The notes beneath the pieces were generated by a model that saw only the letters and a program-made list of their open reading frames with translations, made no database searches and had not been told where the DNA came from. From Staphylococcus sp. IVB6181 (lineage in GTDB: Bacteria; Bacillota; Bacilli; Staphylococcales; Staphylococcaceae): DNA of 64,000 nucleotides. The translations under genes and the position numbers were made by a program. This document shows, in pieces, positions 55,774 through 64,000 of this stretch (its first letter is position 1; each line of letters starts with the position of its first letter). The stretch covers positions 1,219,822-1,283,821 of the forward strand of contig NZ_CP095096.1 in assembly GCF_025561445.1 (NCBI RefSeq), read 5' to 3'.

Positions 55774-57183
55774 ATGTGGAAAGAAAAAGTGCAAGAATAT
55801 GAAGATCAAATTATTGCTGATTTAAGCGGCTTACTATCCATTGAAAGTGTAAGAGACGATAGTAAAGCAACATCTGATGCACCAGTCGGTCCGGGTCCAA
55901 GAGCGGCACTTGATTATATGTATCAAATTGCTGAACGTGATGGATTCACTGTCCACGATGTCGATCATATTGCAGGCAGAATCGAAGCAGGTAAAGGAGA
56001 AGACTTATTCGGTGTATTATGCCATGTCGACGTAGTACCTGCAGGCGAAGGTTGGGATACTCCGCCGTTTCAACCTACTGTAACTGATGATGCAATTATC
56101 GCACGTGGTACTTTAGATGATAAAGGACCTACAATCGCAGCTTATTATGCTGTTAAAATCTTAAATGAAATGAATGTAGATTGGAAAAAACGTGTGCATA
56201 TTATCATCGGTACAGATGAAGAATCTGATTGGAAATGTGTCGACCGTTATTTCAAAACTGAAGAAATGCCGGTATTAGGTTTTGCGCCTGATGCTGAATT
56301 CCCAGCAATTCATGGTGAGAAAGGGATTACTACTTTCGACATCAAATTCAATGCTGATGCTGCTTCTGATGATGAAGCGGAAGTGACACTTTTATCACTT
56401 GAATCAGGTCAACGATACAATATGGTTCCTGATGAAGCAGTGGCAAAACTTAGTGTTAAAACAAGCAATTCTGATGTAACAGAACGCTACCAGCAATATC
56501 TGGAAGCGCATGAATTAACAGGCACAAGCGAATTAGAAGGAGATACATTAGTACTACGTTTAAAAGGTAAAGCCGTACATGGTATGGACCCTTCAATCGG
56601 ACTTAATGCAGGGTTATATTTAATTCACTTTTTAAACGGCTTGGAATTAGATGCAAACGCTGCAAAATTTGTGGATTTAAGTGAACGTTATTTATTTGAA
56701 TCACACTTCGGCGAAAAAATGGGCATGAAATTCCATACCGATAAAATGGGAGACTTAACAACTAACATCGGTATTATTTCTTATGAAAAAGGAAAAGGCG
56801 GCGAATATGGTATTAATTTGCGCTACCCAGAAGGATTTGAATTTGATGAAGCTATCGAAGGCTTTAAACACGAAGTAAATGAATTAGGATTCGAACTTGA
56901 ATTAGGCAAAGTACAACGTCCTCATTATGTTGATAAAGATGATCCGTTTGTACAATCCTTAGTTCAAGCATATCGCAACCAAACAGGCGATATGACTGAG
57001 CCATACACAATCGGCGGAGGTACTTACGCACGTAATCTAGATAAAGGCGTAGCATTCGGAGCGATGTTCAGCGACTCAGAGGACTTAATGCATCAAAGAA
57101 ACGAATACATCACTAAAAAACAATTATTTAATGCTACAAGTATTTATTTAGAAGCATTGTACGCATTATGTGTGGAGGAATGA
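55774..57183 (+). CDS. pepV: Dipeptidase PepV (M20 family)
   Basis: 469 residues. Zinc ligands and catalytic residues are visible in [17 protein letters not shown] (His and Asp), [16 protein letters not shown] (Asp bridging), [14 protein letters not shown] (Glu pair), PDAEFP (Asp) and the C-terminal LMHQRNEY (His). PepV cleaves dipeptides, preferring beta-alanyl or D-alanyl N-termini. It is three bases ahead of dat, which suggests a shared role in D-alanine peptide turnover. Confidence 0.93.
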   Translation: MWKEKVQEYEDQIIADLSGLLSIESVRDDSKATSDAPVGPGPRAALDYMYQIAERDGFTVHDVDHIAGRIEAGKGEDLFGVLCHVDVVPAGEGWDTPPFQPTVTDDAIIARGTLDDKGPTIAAYYAVKILNEMNVDWKKRVHIIIGTDEESDWKCVDRYFKTEEMPVLGFAPDAEFPAIHGEKGITTFDIKFNADAASDDEAEVTLLSLESGQRYNMVPDEAVAKLSVKTSNSDVTERYQQYLEAHELTGTSELEGDTLVLRLKGKAVHGMDPSIGLNAGLYLIHFLNGLELDANAAKFVDLSERYLFESHFGEKMGMKFHTDKMGDLTTNIGIISYEKGKGGEYGINLRYPEGFEFDEAIEGFKHEVNELGFELELGKVQRPHYVDKDDPFVQSLVQAYRNQTGDMTEPYTIGGGTYARNLDKGVAFGAMFSDSEDLMHQRNEYITKKQLFNATSIYLEALYALCVEE

Positions 57184-57185
57184 CT

Positions 57186-58034
57186 ATGACGAATAAAGTG
57201 TTGCTAAACGGCCGATTTGTAGAGGAACAAGAGGCACTTGTGCCATATAATGACAGAGGTTATAACTTCGGAGACGGTATTTATGAATACATCCGAATTT
57301 ATGATGGACACTTCTTTACTTTACAAGAACATTTTGAAAGATTTTTAAGAAGTGCATCTGAACTGAATATTGATTTAGATGAAACAATCGAATCACTTAC
57401 AGAAAAAGCAGAAGCACTTGTTAAAGAAAACAACGTAGAAAACGGCGGCGTTTATATGCAAGTGACACGCGGTGCAGCACCGCGCGACCATGCGTTCCCA
57501 GGTCCGGACGTCAAACCGCAAATGATGGCATTCACAAGAAGTTACGGCAGACCGTTAGAAGCATTAGAAAACGGAATCAACGCTGTAACAGTTGAAGATA
57601 TCCGCTGGTTGCGCTGCGATATCAAAAGCTTGAATTTGCTTGGTAATGTATTATCAAAAGAATATGCTGTGAAATATAATGCTTCAGAAGCAATCCAACA
57701 TCGCGGCGAAACTGTCACTGAAGGTGCATCAAGCAACGTATATGCAATTAAAGACGGTGTGATCTATACTCATCCGACTGATAATTTCATCTTGAATGGT
57801 ATTACTAGAAAAGTAATCAAACGTATTGCAAATGAGCAAAACATCCCATTCAAAGAAGAAACATTTACTGTAGATTTCTTGAAACAAGCGGATGAAGTAA
57901 TTGTTTCAAGTACTTCAGTTGAAGTGATGCCGGTAATTAAATTGGATGGAGAAGCGGTTGGAAACGGACAAGTCGGTCCAATTACACGCCAATTGCAAAA
58001 AGGATTTGAACAAAAAATAAATGAGAGTCATTAA
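57186..58034 (+). CDS. dat: D-amino acid transaminase
   Basis: 282 residues, fold-type IV PLP enzyme that interconverts D-alanine and D-glutamate for cell-wall synthesis. The PLP lysine is in [13 protein letters not shown] (about residue 146); [17 protein letters not shown] and [11 protein letters not shown] are family motifs. ATG 57186 with TGGAGG upstream. Coupled to pepV by a three-base gap. Confidence 0.95.
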   Translation: MTNKVLLNGRFVEEQEALVPYNDRGYNFGDGIYEYIRIYDGHFFTLQEHFERFLRSASELNIDLDETIESLTEKAEALVKENNVENGGVYMQVTRGAAPRDHAFPGPDVKPQMMAFTRSYGRPLEALENGINAVTVEDIRWLRCDIKSLNLLGNVLSKEYAVKYNASEAIQHRGETVTEGASSNVYAIKDGVIYTHPTDNFILNGITRKVIKRIANEQNIPFKEETFTVDFLKQADEVIVSSTSVEVMPVIKLDGEAVGNGQVGPITRQLQKGFEQKINESH

Positions 58035-58065
58035 TTTAGTGATTTTTACCAACTGACATTAAATT

Positions 58066-58276
58066 TATGGTATAATTTTTAATTGTCGCCGCTAAAAAAC
58101 TGAAATGTTTTCATTAGCGAATAAGAAAGTAAAATGTGTCTTTTTGTTTCTCATTTTTGGTTGAAAAGAAATGTTAAAAATTATAGAATTAACAATGAGT
58201 GCTACGAACGGATAATTGTTAAAAATTGGTAAAAGAAATGTAAAATATGGCTCTTGATCTACGATTCTAGAGCCAT
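58066..58276 (+). promoter_or_regulatory. Promoter and structured leader upstream of ytmP-trmB
   Basis: An extended -10 TGGTATAAT (58068-58076) would start a transcript near 58083. The leader has a hairpin CGCTAA (58090) / TTAGCG (58114-58119) and, at its end, ATGGCTCT (58247-58254) / AGAGCCAT (58269-58276) followed by TTTCT, which is terminator-like, 17 bases before the ribosome site. A sequence AAAAGAAATGTTAAAA is nearly repeated within it. Regulation is inferred. Confidence 0.4.
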
Positions 58277-58303
58277 TTTCTAATTGAAAGCGAGGTGAAC
58301 GTG

Positions 58304-59095
58304 TTGGAGCAGTTCTATCAGTTAGGATGGACTTTAGATTCTGCTGGAGGAGCTTCCGGAGAGGCTTACATGGCTGAACAAGATGGCCAAAAGCTGTTCT
58401 TGAAAAGAAACTCAAATCCATTTATAGCAGCATTGTCTGCTGAGGGTATTGTCCCTAAGCTAGTTTGGACGAAACGAATAGAAACAGGGGAAGTTGTCAC
58501 AGCGCAGCATTGGAAGAATGGCAGAGAATTAACATTCGAAGAGATGACACAAACAAGAGTTGCCAAGCTGTTGAAGAAAATTCACAGCTCAAAAACATTG
58601 TTAACAATGTTAAAAAGAATGGAAATGGAACCAATCACACCTGACATTCTTTACAATAAAATCAATACCTCGCTTTCAAGACAAGTGCTTTCGCATCATG
58701 TCATACGAAAAGCTTTGACTTATCTTGAAGAACACAAGCCTCATTTGGACCCTCGCTTTTATACAGTTGTTCATGGTGATGTGAATCATAATAATTGGTT
58801 ACTATCAGATCGAGATGAACTTTATTTAGTAGACTGGGAAGGCGCAATGTTAGCAGATCCGGCCATTGATATTGGAATGCTGCTTTACAATTACGTTCCT
58901 CACAGCGAGTGGTCAGAGTGGCTAGAAAAATACGGCTGTAAAGAGTCTATTGATTTAAGCAAGAGAATGAAATGGTATACAGTGATACAAGCAATCGGTC
59001 TTGTAGAATGGTCTGAAGAACAAAAACGCTTTAAAGATATGAATATTTGGCTGAAATTCTTAAATGAAGTAATGAACAGCAACGTATTTATTTGA
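58304..59095 (+). CDS. ytmP: Aminoglycoside phosphotransferase/choline kinase-like protein YtmP
   Basis: About 263 residues with a small-molecule kinase fold: GGASGEAYMAEQDGQKLFLKR (nucleotide site with lysine), catalytic VVHGDVNHNNWLL (about residues 162-174) and metal-binding LVDWEGAMLADP. The natural substrate is unknown. TTG 58304 is chosen because AGGTG is six bases upstream; GTG 58301 and 58295 are less well placed. It is 14 bases from trmB. Confidence 0.8.
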   Translation: MEQFYQLGWTLDSAGGASGEAYMAEQDGQKLFLKRNSNPFIAALSAEGIVPKLVWTKRIETGEVVTAQHWKNGRELTFEEMTQTRVAKLLKKIHSSKTLLTMLKRMEMEPITPDILYNKINTSLSRQVLSHHVIRKALTYLEEHKPHLDPRFYTVVHGDVNHNNWLLSDRDELYLVDWEGAMLADPAIDIGMLLYNYVPHSEWSEWLEKYGCKESIDLSKRMKWYTVIQAIGLVEWSEEQKRFKDMNIWLKFLNEVMNSNVFI

Positions 59096-59108
59096 GGAGA
59101 CAAATTAA

Positions 59109-59747
59109 ATGAGATTAAGAAATAAACCTTGGGCAGAGGATTATTTGCGCAAACATGATAATGTGGTAGATATAGACGGCACACATGCTGGCGAGATGTC
59201 TGCTTGGTTCGATAAAGAACAGCCGATTTATATCGAAGTCGGTTCTGGAATGGGGCAGTTCATTACTGAACTTGCTGCCTTGCATCCGAATATCAATTTT
59301 GTTTCTTTAGAAAGAGACAAGAACGTCATGATTCGTGTTTTAGATAAAGTACTGGAAAAAGGCTTAACTAATATTAAATTGATCTGCAATGATGCAATGG
59401 AACTGACAGATTACTTTAAAGAAAGCGAAATTGATCGCATTTATTTAAATTTCTCAGACCCATGGCCTAAGAAACGTCATGCAAAGCGCAGATTGACGTA
59501 TCACACATTTCTAGCGTTGTATAAAGCAATATTGAAAGCAGAAGGCGAAATTCACTTTAAGACAGATAACAGAGGGTTATTTGCTTATAGTTTAGAAAGC
59601 ATGTCCCAATTCGGCATGTATTTTACAAAAATCAACTTGAATCTTCATGATGAAGACGATGAAGATAATATTGAAACTGAATATGAAAGAAAATTTGCGG
59701 ACAAAGGTTCTCGTATTTACCGAATGGAAGCAAAATTTCATCAATAA
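59109..59747 (+). CDS. trmB: tRNA (guanine-N7-)-methyltransferase
   Basis: 212 residues; forms m7G46 in tRNA. SAM site [14 protein letters not shown] (about residues 38-51), catalytic/tRNA motif [17 protein letters not shown] (about 116-132) and [20 protein letters not shown] precedes the ATG. Cotranscribed with ytmP. Confidence 0.95.
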   Translation: MRLRNKPWAEDYLRKHDNVVDIDGTHAGEMSAWFDKEQPIYIEVGSGMGQFITELAALHPNINFVSLERDKNVMIRVLDKVLEKGLTNIKLICNDAMELTDYFKESEIDRIYLNFSDPWPKKRHAKRRLTYHTFLALYKAILKAEGEIHFKTDNRGLFAYSLESMSQFGMYFTKINLNLHDEDDEDNIETEYERKFADKGSRIYRMEAKFHQ

Positions 59748-59750
59748 GCA

Positions 59751-59778
59751 CTGCATTCTTATGAATGCAGTTTTTTTA
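59751..59778 (+). terminator. Terminator of ytmP-trmB
   Basis: CTGCATTC pairs with GAATGCAG around TTAT, followed by seven T. Confidence 0.88.
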
Positions 59779-59854
59779 TGCGTTGATAAAGTTTGAAAAT
59801 ACGCAATAATCGCCCTATACTTATACTATATAACTGAACGTAAGGGTGATGCAG

Positions 59855-60679
59855 GTGAAATTTGGTAAATACGAATTGCATTATTTAAATGGCGGAATGA
59901 CAAATATGGATGGCGGTACGATGTTCGGACCTGTACCAAAACCATTATGGGAAAGAAAAATACCGGTTAATGACAAAAACCAAGTTCCGATGACAACACA
60001 TCCTATTTTAATTCGTACCGGCGAACAGAATATCCTTATTGATACAGGGCTTGGAGAAGGAAAACTTACAGACAAACAAAAACGCAATTTCGGGGTTGAG
60101 AATGAAAGCCTTGTTGCTCAAGATTTGAATAAGCTGGGTCTTAAGCCGGAAGATATTGATATTGTATTAATGACGCATTTGCACTATGATCACGCTTCAG
60201 GATTAGCAGATTTAGACGGCAATGCAATATTTAAAAATGCAGTACATTATATTCAACAAGATGAATGGCATGAATTTTTAGCACCAAATCTTAGAAGTAA
60301 AGCTACATACTGGCCGATGAATCGAGGCGATTACCAAAAGCGCATGATTTTATTCGAAGACGATATTGAAGTCGTGACTGGTATTCATATGTATCATACA
60401 GGCGGGCACAGTTTCGGTCATAGTATTATCACGATTGAGACTGAGGGAGAAAAGGCAGTACACATGGCTGATATTTTCCCATCTCATGCGCATTTAAATC
60501 CGTTATGGGTAACTTCTTACGATGATTATCCGATGCAGTCTATAAGAGAGAAAGAAAGATGGCTGCCTTGGCTGATAATGCAGGATTATTGGTTCTTATA
60601 TTATCATGATGCTGCGTATTTTGCGGTAAAATTTGATAAAGGCGACCATTCCATCAAAGCAGCGGTTGAGCGAAAATAG
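59855..60679 (+). CDS. ytnP: Metallo-beta-lactamase-fold hydrolase (YtnP-like)
   Basis: 274 residues with the zinc motif THLHYDHASGL (about residues 109-119), a later HTGGHSFGHS histidine and MADIFPSHAHL. YtnP of Bacillus belongs to the AHL-lactonase-like group and is reported as a quorum-quenching lactonase; the substrate here is unknown. The GTG at 59855 has AAGGGTG six bases upstream; ATG 59849 is an alternative. Confidence 0.82.
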   Translation: MKFGKYELHYLNGGMTNMDGGTMFGPVPKPLWERKIPVNDKNQVPMTTHPILIRTGEQNILIDTGLGEGKLTDKQKRNFGVENESLVAQDLNKLGLKPEDIDIVLMTHLHYDHASGLADLDGNAIFKNAVHYIQQDEWHEFLAPNLRSKATYWPMNRGDYQKRMILFEDDIEVVTGIHMYHTGGHSFGHSIITIETEGEKAVHMADIFPSHAHLNPLWVTSYDDYPMQSIREKERWLPWLIMQDYWFLYYHDAAYFAVKFDKGDHSIKAAVERK

Positions 60680-60721
60680 TAAAAAAAGCATTTAAAGGGT
60701 GGAAAGGTTAGAAAAGGGCAT

Positions 60722-60758
60722 AAAAAAACAATGTTTCCGTTTTTTCGGAAACATTGCA
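60722..60758 (-). terminator. Terminator of the 60784-61095 gene, possibly bidirectional
   Basis: CAATGTTTCCG pairs with CGGAAACATTG around TTTTTT; on the minus strand a T run follows. Confidence 0.88.
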
Positions 60759-60783
60759 GCAATAAGTATGCATACCAATATCA

Positions 60784-61095
60784 TTAAACTTCTTTTATGT
60801 TAATGATTTTACCATTTGCGGCATCGGCGATGAATTCATAATTACTAACTTTGCCGCGGTTTTCAGTTGTTACACCGCCGCGATAGATTTCGTATTGAAT
60901 CCCGTCTTGTTCAAATGGTTGAGGTTCTGAGACAATGTATGACCCTGTGACATTCATGAAGTAGCTTTTTACTTCTTCAATCAGCTTTTGAGGGTTATAC
61001 TTTTTAGTGCCTAAAATAGTGAGGTAAGCTATTACACTGCCCAATAAAACTGTAATTGGTAATACTATCAATAACAAAATTTTTCTTCGAGACAT
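60784..61095 (-). CDS. Small membrane-anchored PepSY-like protein
   Basis: 103 residues: N-terminal membrane segment ILLLIVLPITVLLGSVIAYLTIL, then an extracytoplasmic domain that resembles PepSY in its ending GKVSNYEFIADAANGKIINIKEV (beta strands with a xxADaxtGkIl pattern). PepSY domains often inhibit or guide proteases. ATG 61095 sits after a GGAGG-type site. Function unknown. Confidence 0.65.
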   Translation of the reverse strand: MSRRKILLLIVLPITVLLGSVIAYLTILGTKKYNPQKLIEEVKSYFMNVTGSYIVSEPQPFEQDGIQYEIYRGGVTTENRGKVSNYEFIADAANGKIINIKEV

Positions 61096-61179
61096 CTCAA
61101 TTTATACCTCCACTTACGTTATATTAATATTCTACCATAACAATAGGGAGATAATGAATTATTAAGGAGCGATAACATA

Positions 61180-62256
61180 ATGGAAATTGCAAGACAAGAT
61201 ACTTTAAAACATATTAAAACTTTAACAGAATTTCATGGTGCCCCAGGTTTTGAACAAGATCTTAAAGCGTACATAAAACAACAAATGGCGCCCTATGCGG
61301 ATACATTTATTTATAATCATATGGGCGGATTTTATGCAGTTAAAAAATCAAAAAAAGAAAATGCGAAAAAGGTTATGGTCGCAGCACATATGGATGAAGT
61401 AGGTTTCATGATTACAGATATTACAAAAAACGGTATGCTGCATTTTACAAACATAGGAGGCGTTGCTGCTGATATTTGGCAAGGACAACGTTTAAAAGTC
61501 AAATCACGCAAGAATGAAATCATTACTGGTGTAGTTGCGAGTATTCCAAAACATTTCAGAACAGGAAATGAAGGACAGCCGCAGATTAAAGATTTGATGT
61601 TAGATATCGGCAGTGATTCAGCTGATGAAGTCAGAGCGAGAGGTATTGAAATCGGAGATTCAATCGTACCTGATACTGAATTTATTCAATTATCCGAGCA
61701 TCGCTTTGCTGGTAAAGCATGGGACAATCGTTATGGTTGTTTATTGGCTATTGAAATTTTAAAATTATTTAAAGACCAAGAACTTGATGTAGATTTATAT
61801 GTCGGAGCAAATGTTCAAGAAGAAGTTGGTTTAAGAGGTGCCCGCGCAGCAGCTGAACAAATCAATCCAGATATCGCATTTGTGGTAGATTGTTCGCCAG
61901 CGAATGATATGAAAGGTGTACAACAACTGTCAGGCCAATTAGGCGGCGGTACTCTAATTCGTATCAAAGACGGTACAATGATTCTGAAACCGGCATTTAG
62001 AGACTACTTATTAGAACAAGCTCAGCAACATGATATTAAAACACAATATTACATTTCTCCTGGCGGTACTGACGGCGGTGAAATTCACAAAGCCAACATT
62101 GGTATTCCAACTGCGGTTATAGGTGTGTGTGCAAGATATATTCACAGTTCTGACTCTGTATTTGATATCAGAGATTATTATTCTGCCAGAACACTGCTCA
62201 AAGCATCTATTTCTGCATTAGATGATGAAACAATCGAACATTTACAACATTCATAA
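61180..62256 (+). CDS. M42-family aminopeptidase
   Basis: 358 residues, di-metal peptidase (glutamyl aminopeptidase/YtoP group). Metal ligands: AAHMDEVGFM (His), WDNRYGCLLAIE (Asp), VQEEVGLRGARAA (Glu pair), VVDCSPANDM (Asp) and IPTAVIGVCARYIHSSDSV (His). It trims N-terminal residues of peptides in the cytoplasm. AAGGAG precedes the ATG; it leads ytpP by 25 bases. Confidence 0.92.
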   Translation: MEIARQDTLKHIKTLTEFHGAPGFEQDLKAYIKQQMAPYADTFIYNHMGGFYAVKKSKKENAKKVMVAAHMDEVGFMITDITKNGMLHFTNIGGVAADIWQGQRLKVKSRKNEIITGVVASIPKHFRTGNEGQPQIKDLMLDIGSDSADEVRARGIEIGDSIVPDTEFIQLSEHRFAGKAWDNRYGCLLAIEILKLFKDQELDVDLYVGANVQEEVGLRGARAAAEQINPDIAFVVDCSPANDMKGVQQLSGQLGGGTLIRIKDGTMILKPAFRDYLLEQAQQHDIKTQYYISPGGTDGGEIHKANIGIPTAVIGVCARYIHSSDSVFDIRDYYSARTLLKASISALDDETIEHLQHS

Positions 62257-62281
62257 AATATAAGAAAGAAGTGAAGGATTT

Positions 62282-62590
62282 ATGAAACAATTAGAATCAG
62301 TAGAAGCATTTAATGAATTGAAAGAGGGTAAAACCATCTTTATGTTTACAGCAGATTGGTGCGGCGACTGTCGTTTTATCGCACCTAGACTTCCAGAATT
62401 AGAAGAAAAACATCCTGAGTATACATTTGTTTCTGTAGACCGTGATCAATTTATTGATTTAGCTGCAGAACTCGGTATTATGGGTATCCCAAGCTTTTTA
62501 GTTTATGAAAATGGCGAACAAGTGGGAAGCTATGTAAGTAAAGACAGAAAAACAATTGAACAAATAGATGAATTTATCGCGAATATTTAA
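62282..62590 (+). CDS. ytpP: Thioredoxin-like protein YtpP
   Basis: 102 residues with the redox motif FTADWCGDCRFIAP (about residues 22-35) and cis-proline GIMGIPSFLVY. The CGDC centre differs from the CGPC of thioredoxin, as in other YtpP proteins. A terminator follows, yet ytpQ and ytpR continue in the same direction. Confidence 0.9.
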   Translation: MKQLESVEAFNELKEGKTIFMFTADWCGDCRFIAPRLPELEEKHPEYTFVSVDRDQFIDLAAELGIMGIPSFLVYENGEQVGSYVSKDRKTIEQIDEFIANI

Positions 62591-62591
62591 A

Positions 62592-62643
62592 TAAAAATAC
62601 CCTTAGGAAATTAACATTTTTTCTGTTCCTAAGGGTATTTTTA
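62592..62643 (+). terminator. Terminator between ytpP and ytpQ
   Basis: AAAATACCCTTAGGAA pairs with TTCCTAAGGGTATTTT around a 16-base loop, followed by T. Confidence 0.88.
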
Positions 62644-62683
62644 CGGTAAACTATAAAAAGGTATGTAATTAGGAGTGTTAATT

Positions 62684-63550
62684 ATGAATGTCTTTCAAAT
62701 GAGAGATAAATTAAAAGAACGTTTAAACCATTTAGACGTAAACTTTACATTTAATAGAGAAGAAGATACCTTGCGCATTGCACGTAAAGATAATGGGAAA
62801 GGTGTAACGATTAGATTAACACCCATCGTTGCAAAATATAACGATCACAAAGAGAAGATTGTAGATGAAATTGTTTATTATGTTAACGAGACAATTCATC
62901 AAATGAGCGATCAAGCACATCAAGATATGAAAGATTTAAAAATTATGCCTGTCATACGTGCAGCAAGCTTTGAAAAAGAAACAAAAGAGGGCCATCCGTT
63001 TGTAATCGATAAACATACAGCAGAAACTAATGTTTATTACGCATTAGATTTAGGAAAGTCCTATCGATTAATCGATGAATCAATGTTAAAACAATTAAAT
63101 GTCACGGCTCAGCAAATTAAAGAGATGGCATTATTCAATATCAGAAAATTAGATACGCCTTATAAAACTGATGAAGTTAAAGGCAATATCTTCTATTTCA
63201 TTAATACCAATGATGGATATGATGCAAGCCGCATTCTCAACACACCATTATTGAATCAATTTGAAGAAAAGTGCGAAGGCGAAATGTTAGTAGCCGTTCC
63301 CCATCAAGATGTTTTGATTATTGCTGATATCAGAAACAAAACAGGCTATGATGTTATGGCACATTTAACTATGGAATTCTTCACAAACGGTCTTGTACCG
63401 ATTACTTCATTGTCCTTAGCTTATGAAAAAGGACACTTTGAACCTATCTTTATTCTTGCGAAAAATAATAAAGATAAAAAAGGAAAAAGTCCTAATGTGG
63501 TTCAAGAATTAAGCGCAGTTAAAGATAATAAGAAAAATGACAAGAAATAA
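62684..63550 (+). CDS. ytpQ: DUF1444 protein YtpQ
   Basis: 288 residues, cytoplasmic, family DUF1444. Seen: [20 protein letters not shown] at the N-terminus, [12 protein letters not shown] in the middle and [20 protein letters not shown] near the end, with a Lys-rich tail. The reaction is unknown. ATG 62684 has AGGAGTG upstream. It is 12 bases before ytpR. Confidence 0.88.
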   Translation: MNVFQMRDKLKERLNHLDVNFTFNREEDTLRIARKDNGKGVTIRLTPIVAKYNDHKEKIVDEIVYYVNETIHQMSDQAHQDMKDLKIMPVIRAASFEKETKEGHPFVIDKHTAETNVYYALDLGKSYRLIDESMLKQLNVTAQQIKEMALFNIRKLDTPYKTDEVKGNIFYFINTNDGYDASRILNTPLLNQFEEKCEGEMLVAVPHQDVLIIADIRNKTGYDVMAHLTMEFFTNGLVPITSLSLAYEKGHFEPIFILAKNNKDKKGKSPNVVQELSAVKDNKKNDKK

Positions 63551-63562
63551 GGAGATCATACT

Positions 63563-64000
63563 ATGAATTTATTTTATAACTTAAACGGTGTTGGAGATGT
63601 AGCATTTTTACAAGTTGAACCTGCAGAAGGCGACTTTGAATATACGACACATGGCGATGTTGTCAGAATTACTTTAGACAATAAAGCAGTCGGTTATAAT
63701 ATCTTTAATGCTTCTAAGCATTTATCAATTGAAGGCAACGGCTTTATTAAATTAACACTTGAATTATTAGAAAGTCTACAAAAAGTTCTAGCAGATGCAG
63801 GTGTTGAAGATCAATTAGATTCAGATTTATCACCTAAATTTGTAGTAGGTTATGTTAAAACAAAAGAAAAACATCCGAATGCGGATAAATTAAGCATCTT
63901 AAAAGTTGATGTCGGAGACGAAACACTGCAAATCGTTTGCGGTGCACCAAACGTTGAAGCTGACCAAAAAGTGGTTGTTGCTAAAGTAGGTGCTGTAATG
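63563..64000 (+). CDS. ytpR: YtpR, tRNA-binding-domain protein (partial)
   Basis: The first 146 residues are present; the gene continues beyond the window. After an N-terminal DUF4479-type domain ([16 protein letters not shown]) comes the OB-fold tRNA-binding domain: [27 protein letters not shown] and [23 protein letters not shown], like the N-terminus of PheT. AAGGAGA precedes the ATG. Cotranscribed with ytpQ. Confidence 0.9.
   Translation, partial: MNLFYNLNGVGDVAFLQVEPAEGDFEYTTHGDVVRITLDNKAVGYNIFNASKHLSIEGNGFIKLTLELLESLQKVLADAGVEDQLDSDLSPKFVVGYVKTKEKHPNADKLSILKVDVGDETLQIVCGAPNVEADQKVVVAKVGAVM

Overview
The window is chromosomal DNA of a low-GC Firmicute and almost certainly a Staphylococcus other than S. 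aureus. The reasons are the gene order (prsA-hit-ecsAB-traP-hemEHY, nad genes, a tRNA cluster, menEC-yidD, pckA|metK, sigS-ecfX, sagB, ribDEAH, putA, leuS, murJ, pepV-dat, trmB, ytpPQR), TRAP and SagB proteins recognisable at sequence level, and strong AGGAGG ribosome sites. S. aureus, to my knowledge, lacks the complete de novo NAD genes seen here. Most of the window is conserved core backbone. Identifications rest on reading motifs and remembered family sequences; no database search was run.

Layout. 1-317: decayed end of an ISL3-family insertion sequence. 355-5.4 kb: secretion foldase PrsA, two membrane or envelope proteins, Hit, and the EcsAB transporter. 5.4-9.7 kb: traP and the late haem operon hemE-hemH-hemY, with a PerR/Fur-like box at its promoter. 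9.7-10.5 kb: a candidate structured RNA, then a hydrolase lacking its nucleophile. 10.6-15.8 kb: divergent NAD locus, nadB-nadCA (NadC and NadA in one reading frame) facing nadS-nadR. 15.8-19 kb: eight tRNA genes behind two tandem promoters, an ISL3 element with a dead transposase, and the frameshifted remains of a tyrosine integrase. This is the only clearly accessory patch and looks like an old island attachment region at tRNA-Ser. 19-25 kb: a lipoprotein and membrane proteins, menaquinone genes menE-menC, yidD, a NUDIX hydrolase and an alpha/beta hydrolase.

25-31.5 kb: pckA faces metK, which carries a SAM-I riboswitch; then a NERD-like protein, an aldo-keto reductase, and a pair of CrcB fluoride-channel subunits. 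31.7-37.1 kb: transaldolase, sigS-ecfX, glucosaminidase sagB, a flavoprotein. 37.2-41 kb: FMN riboswitch and the full riboflavin operon ribD-ribE-ribBA-ribH. 41-48 kb: proline dehydrogenase with a cre site, a hydrolase-fold protein without nucleophile, ldh with a Rex box, ytqAB homologues, an MFS transporter, and a lone sugar transferase. 48.2-64 kb: T-box-controlled leuS, rhodanese, a flavoprotein, the lipid II flippase murJ, pseudouridine synthase, dipeptidase pepV with D-amino acid transaminase dat, ytmP-trmB, a metallo-beta-lactamase-fold protein, an M42 peptidase, and ytpP-ytpQ-ytpR (last gene cut by the window end).

Functionally the region covers cofactor supply (haem, NAD, menaquinone, SAM, riboflavin), redox switching (Rex-ldh, CcpA-putA), cell-wall building and trimming (MurJ, Dat, PepV, SagB, PrsA) and translation (LeuS, tRNAs, TrmB). 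No complete new defence or mobile system was found. The points most worth checking are the nadC-nadA in-frame joining, the structured RNA near 9.85 kb, the integrase fossil, a perfect terminator inside the tRNA cluster, and two alpha/beta-hydrolase-fold proteins that have lost the catalytic serine.
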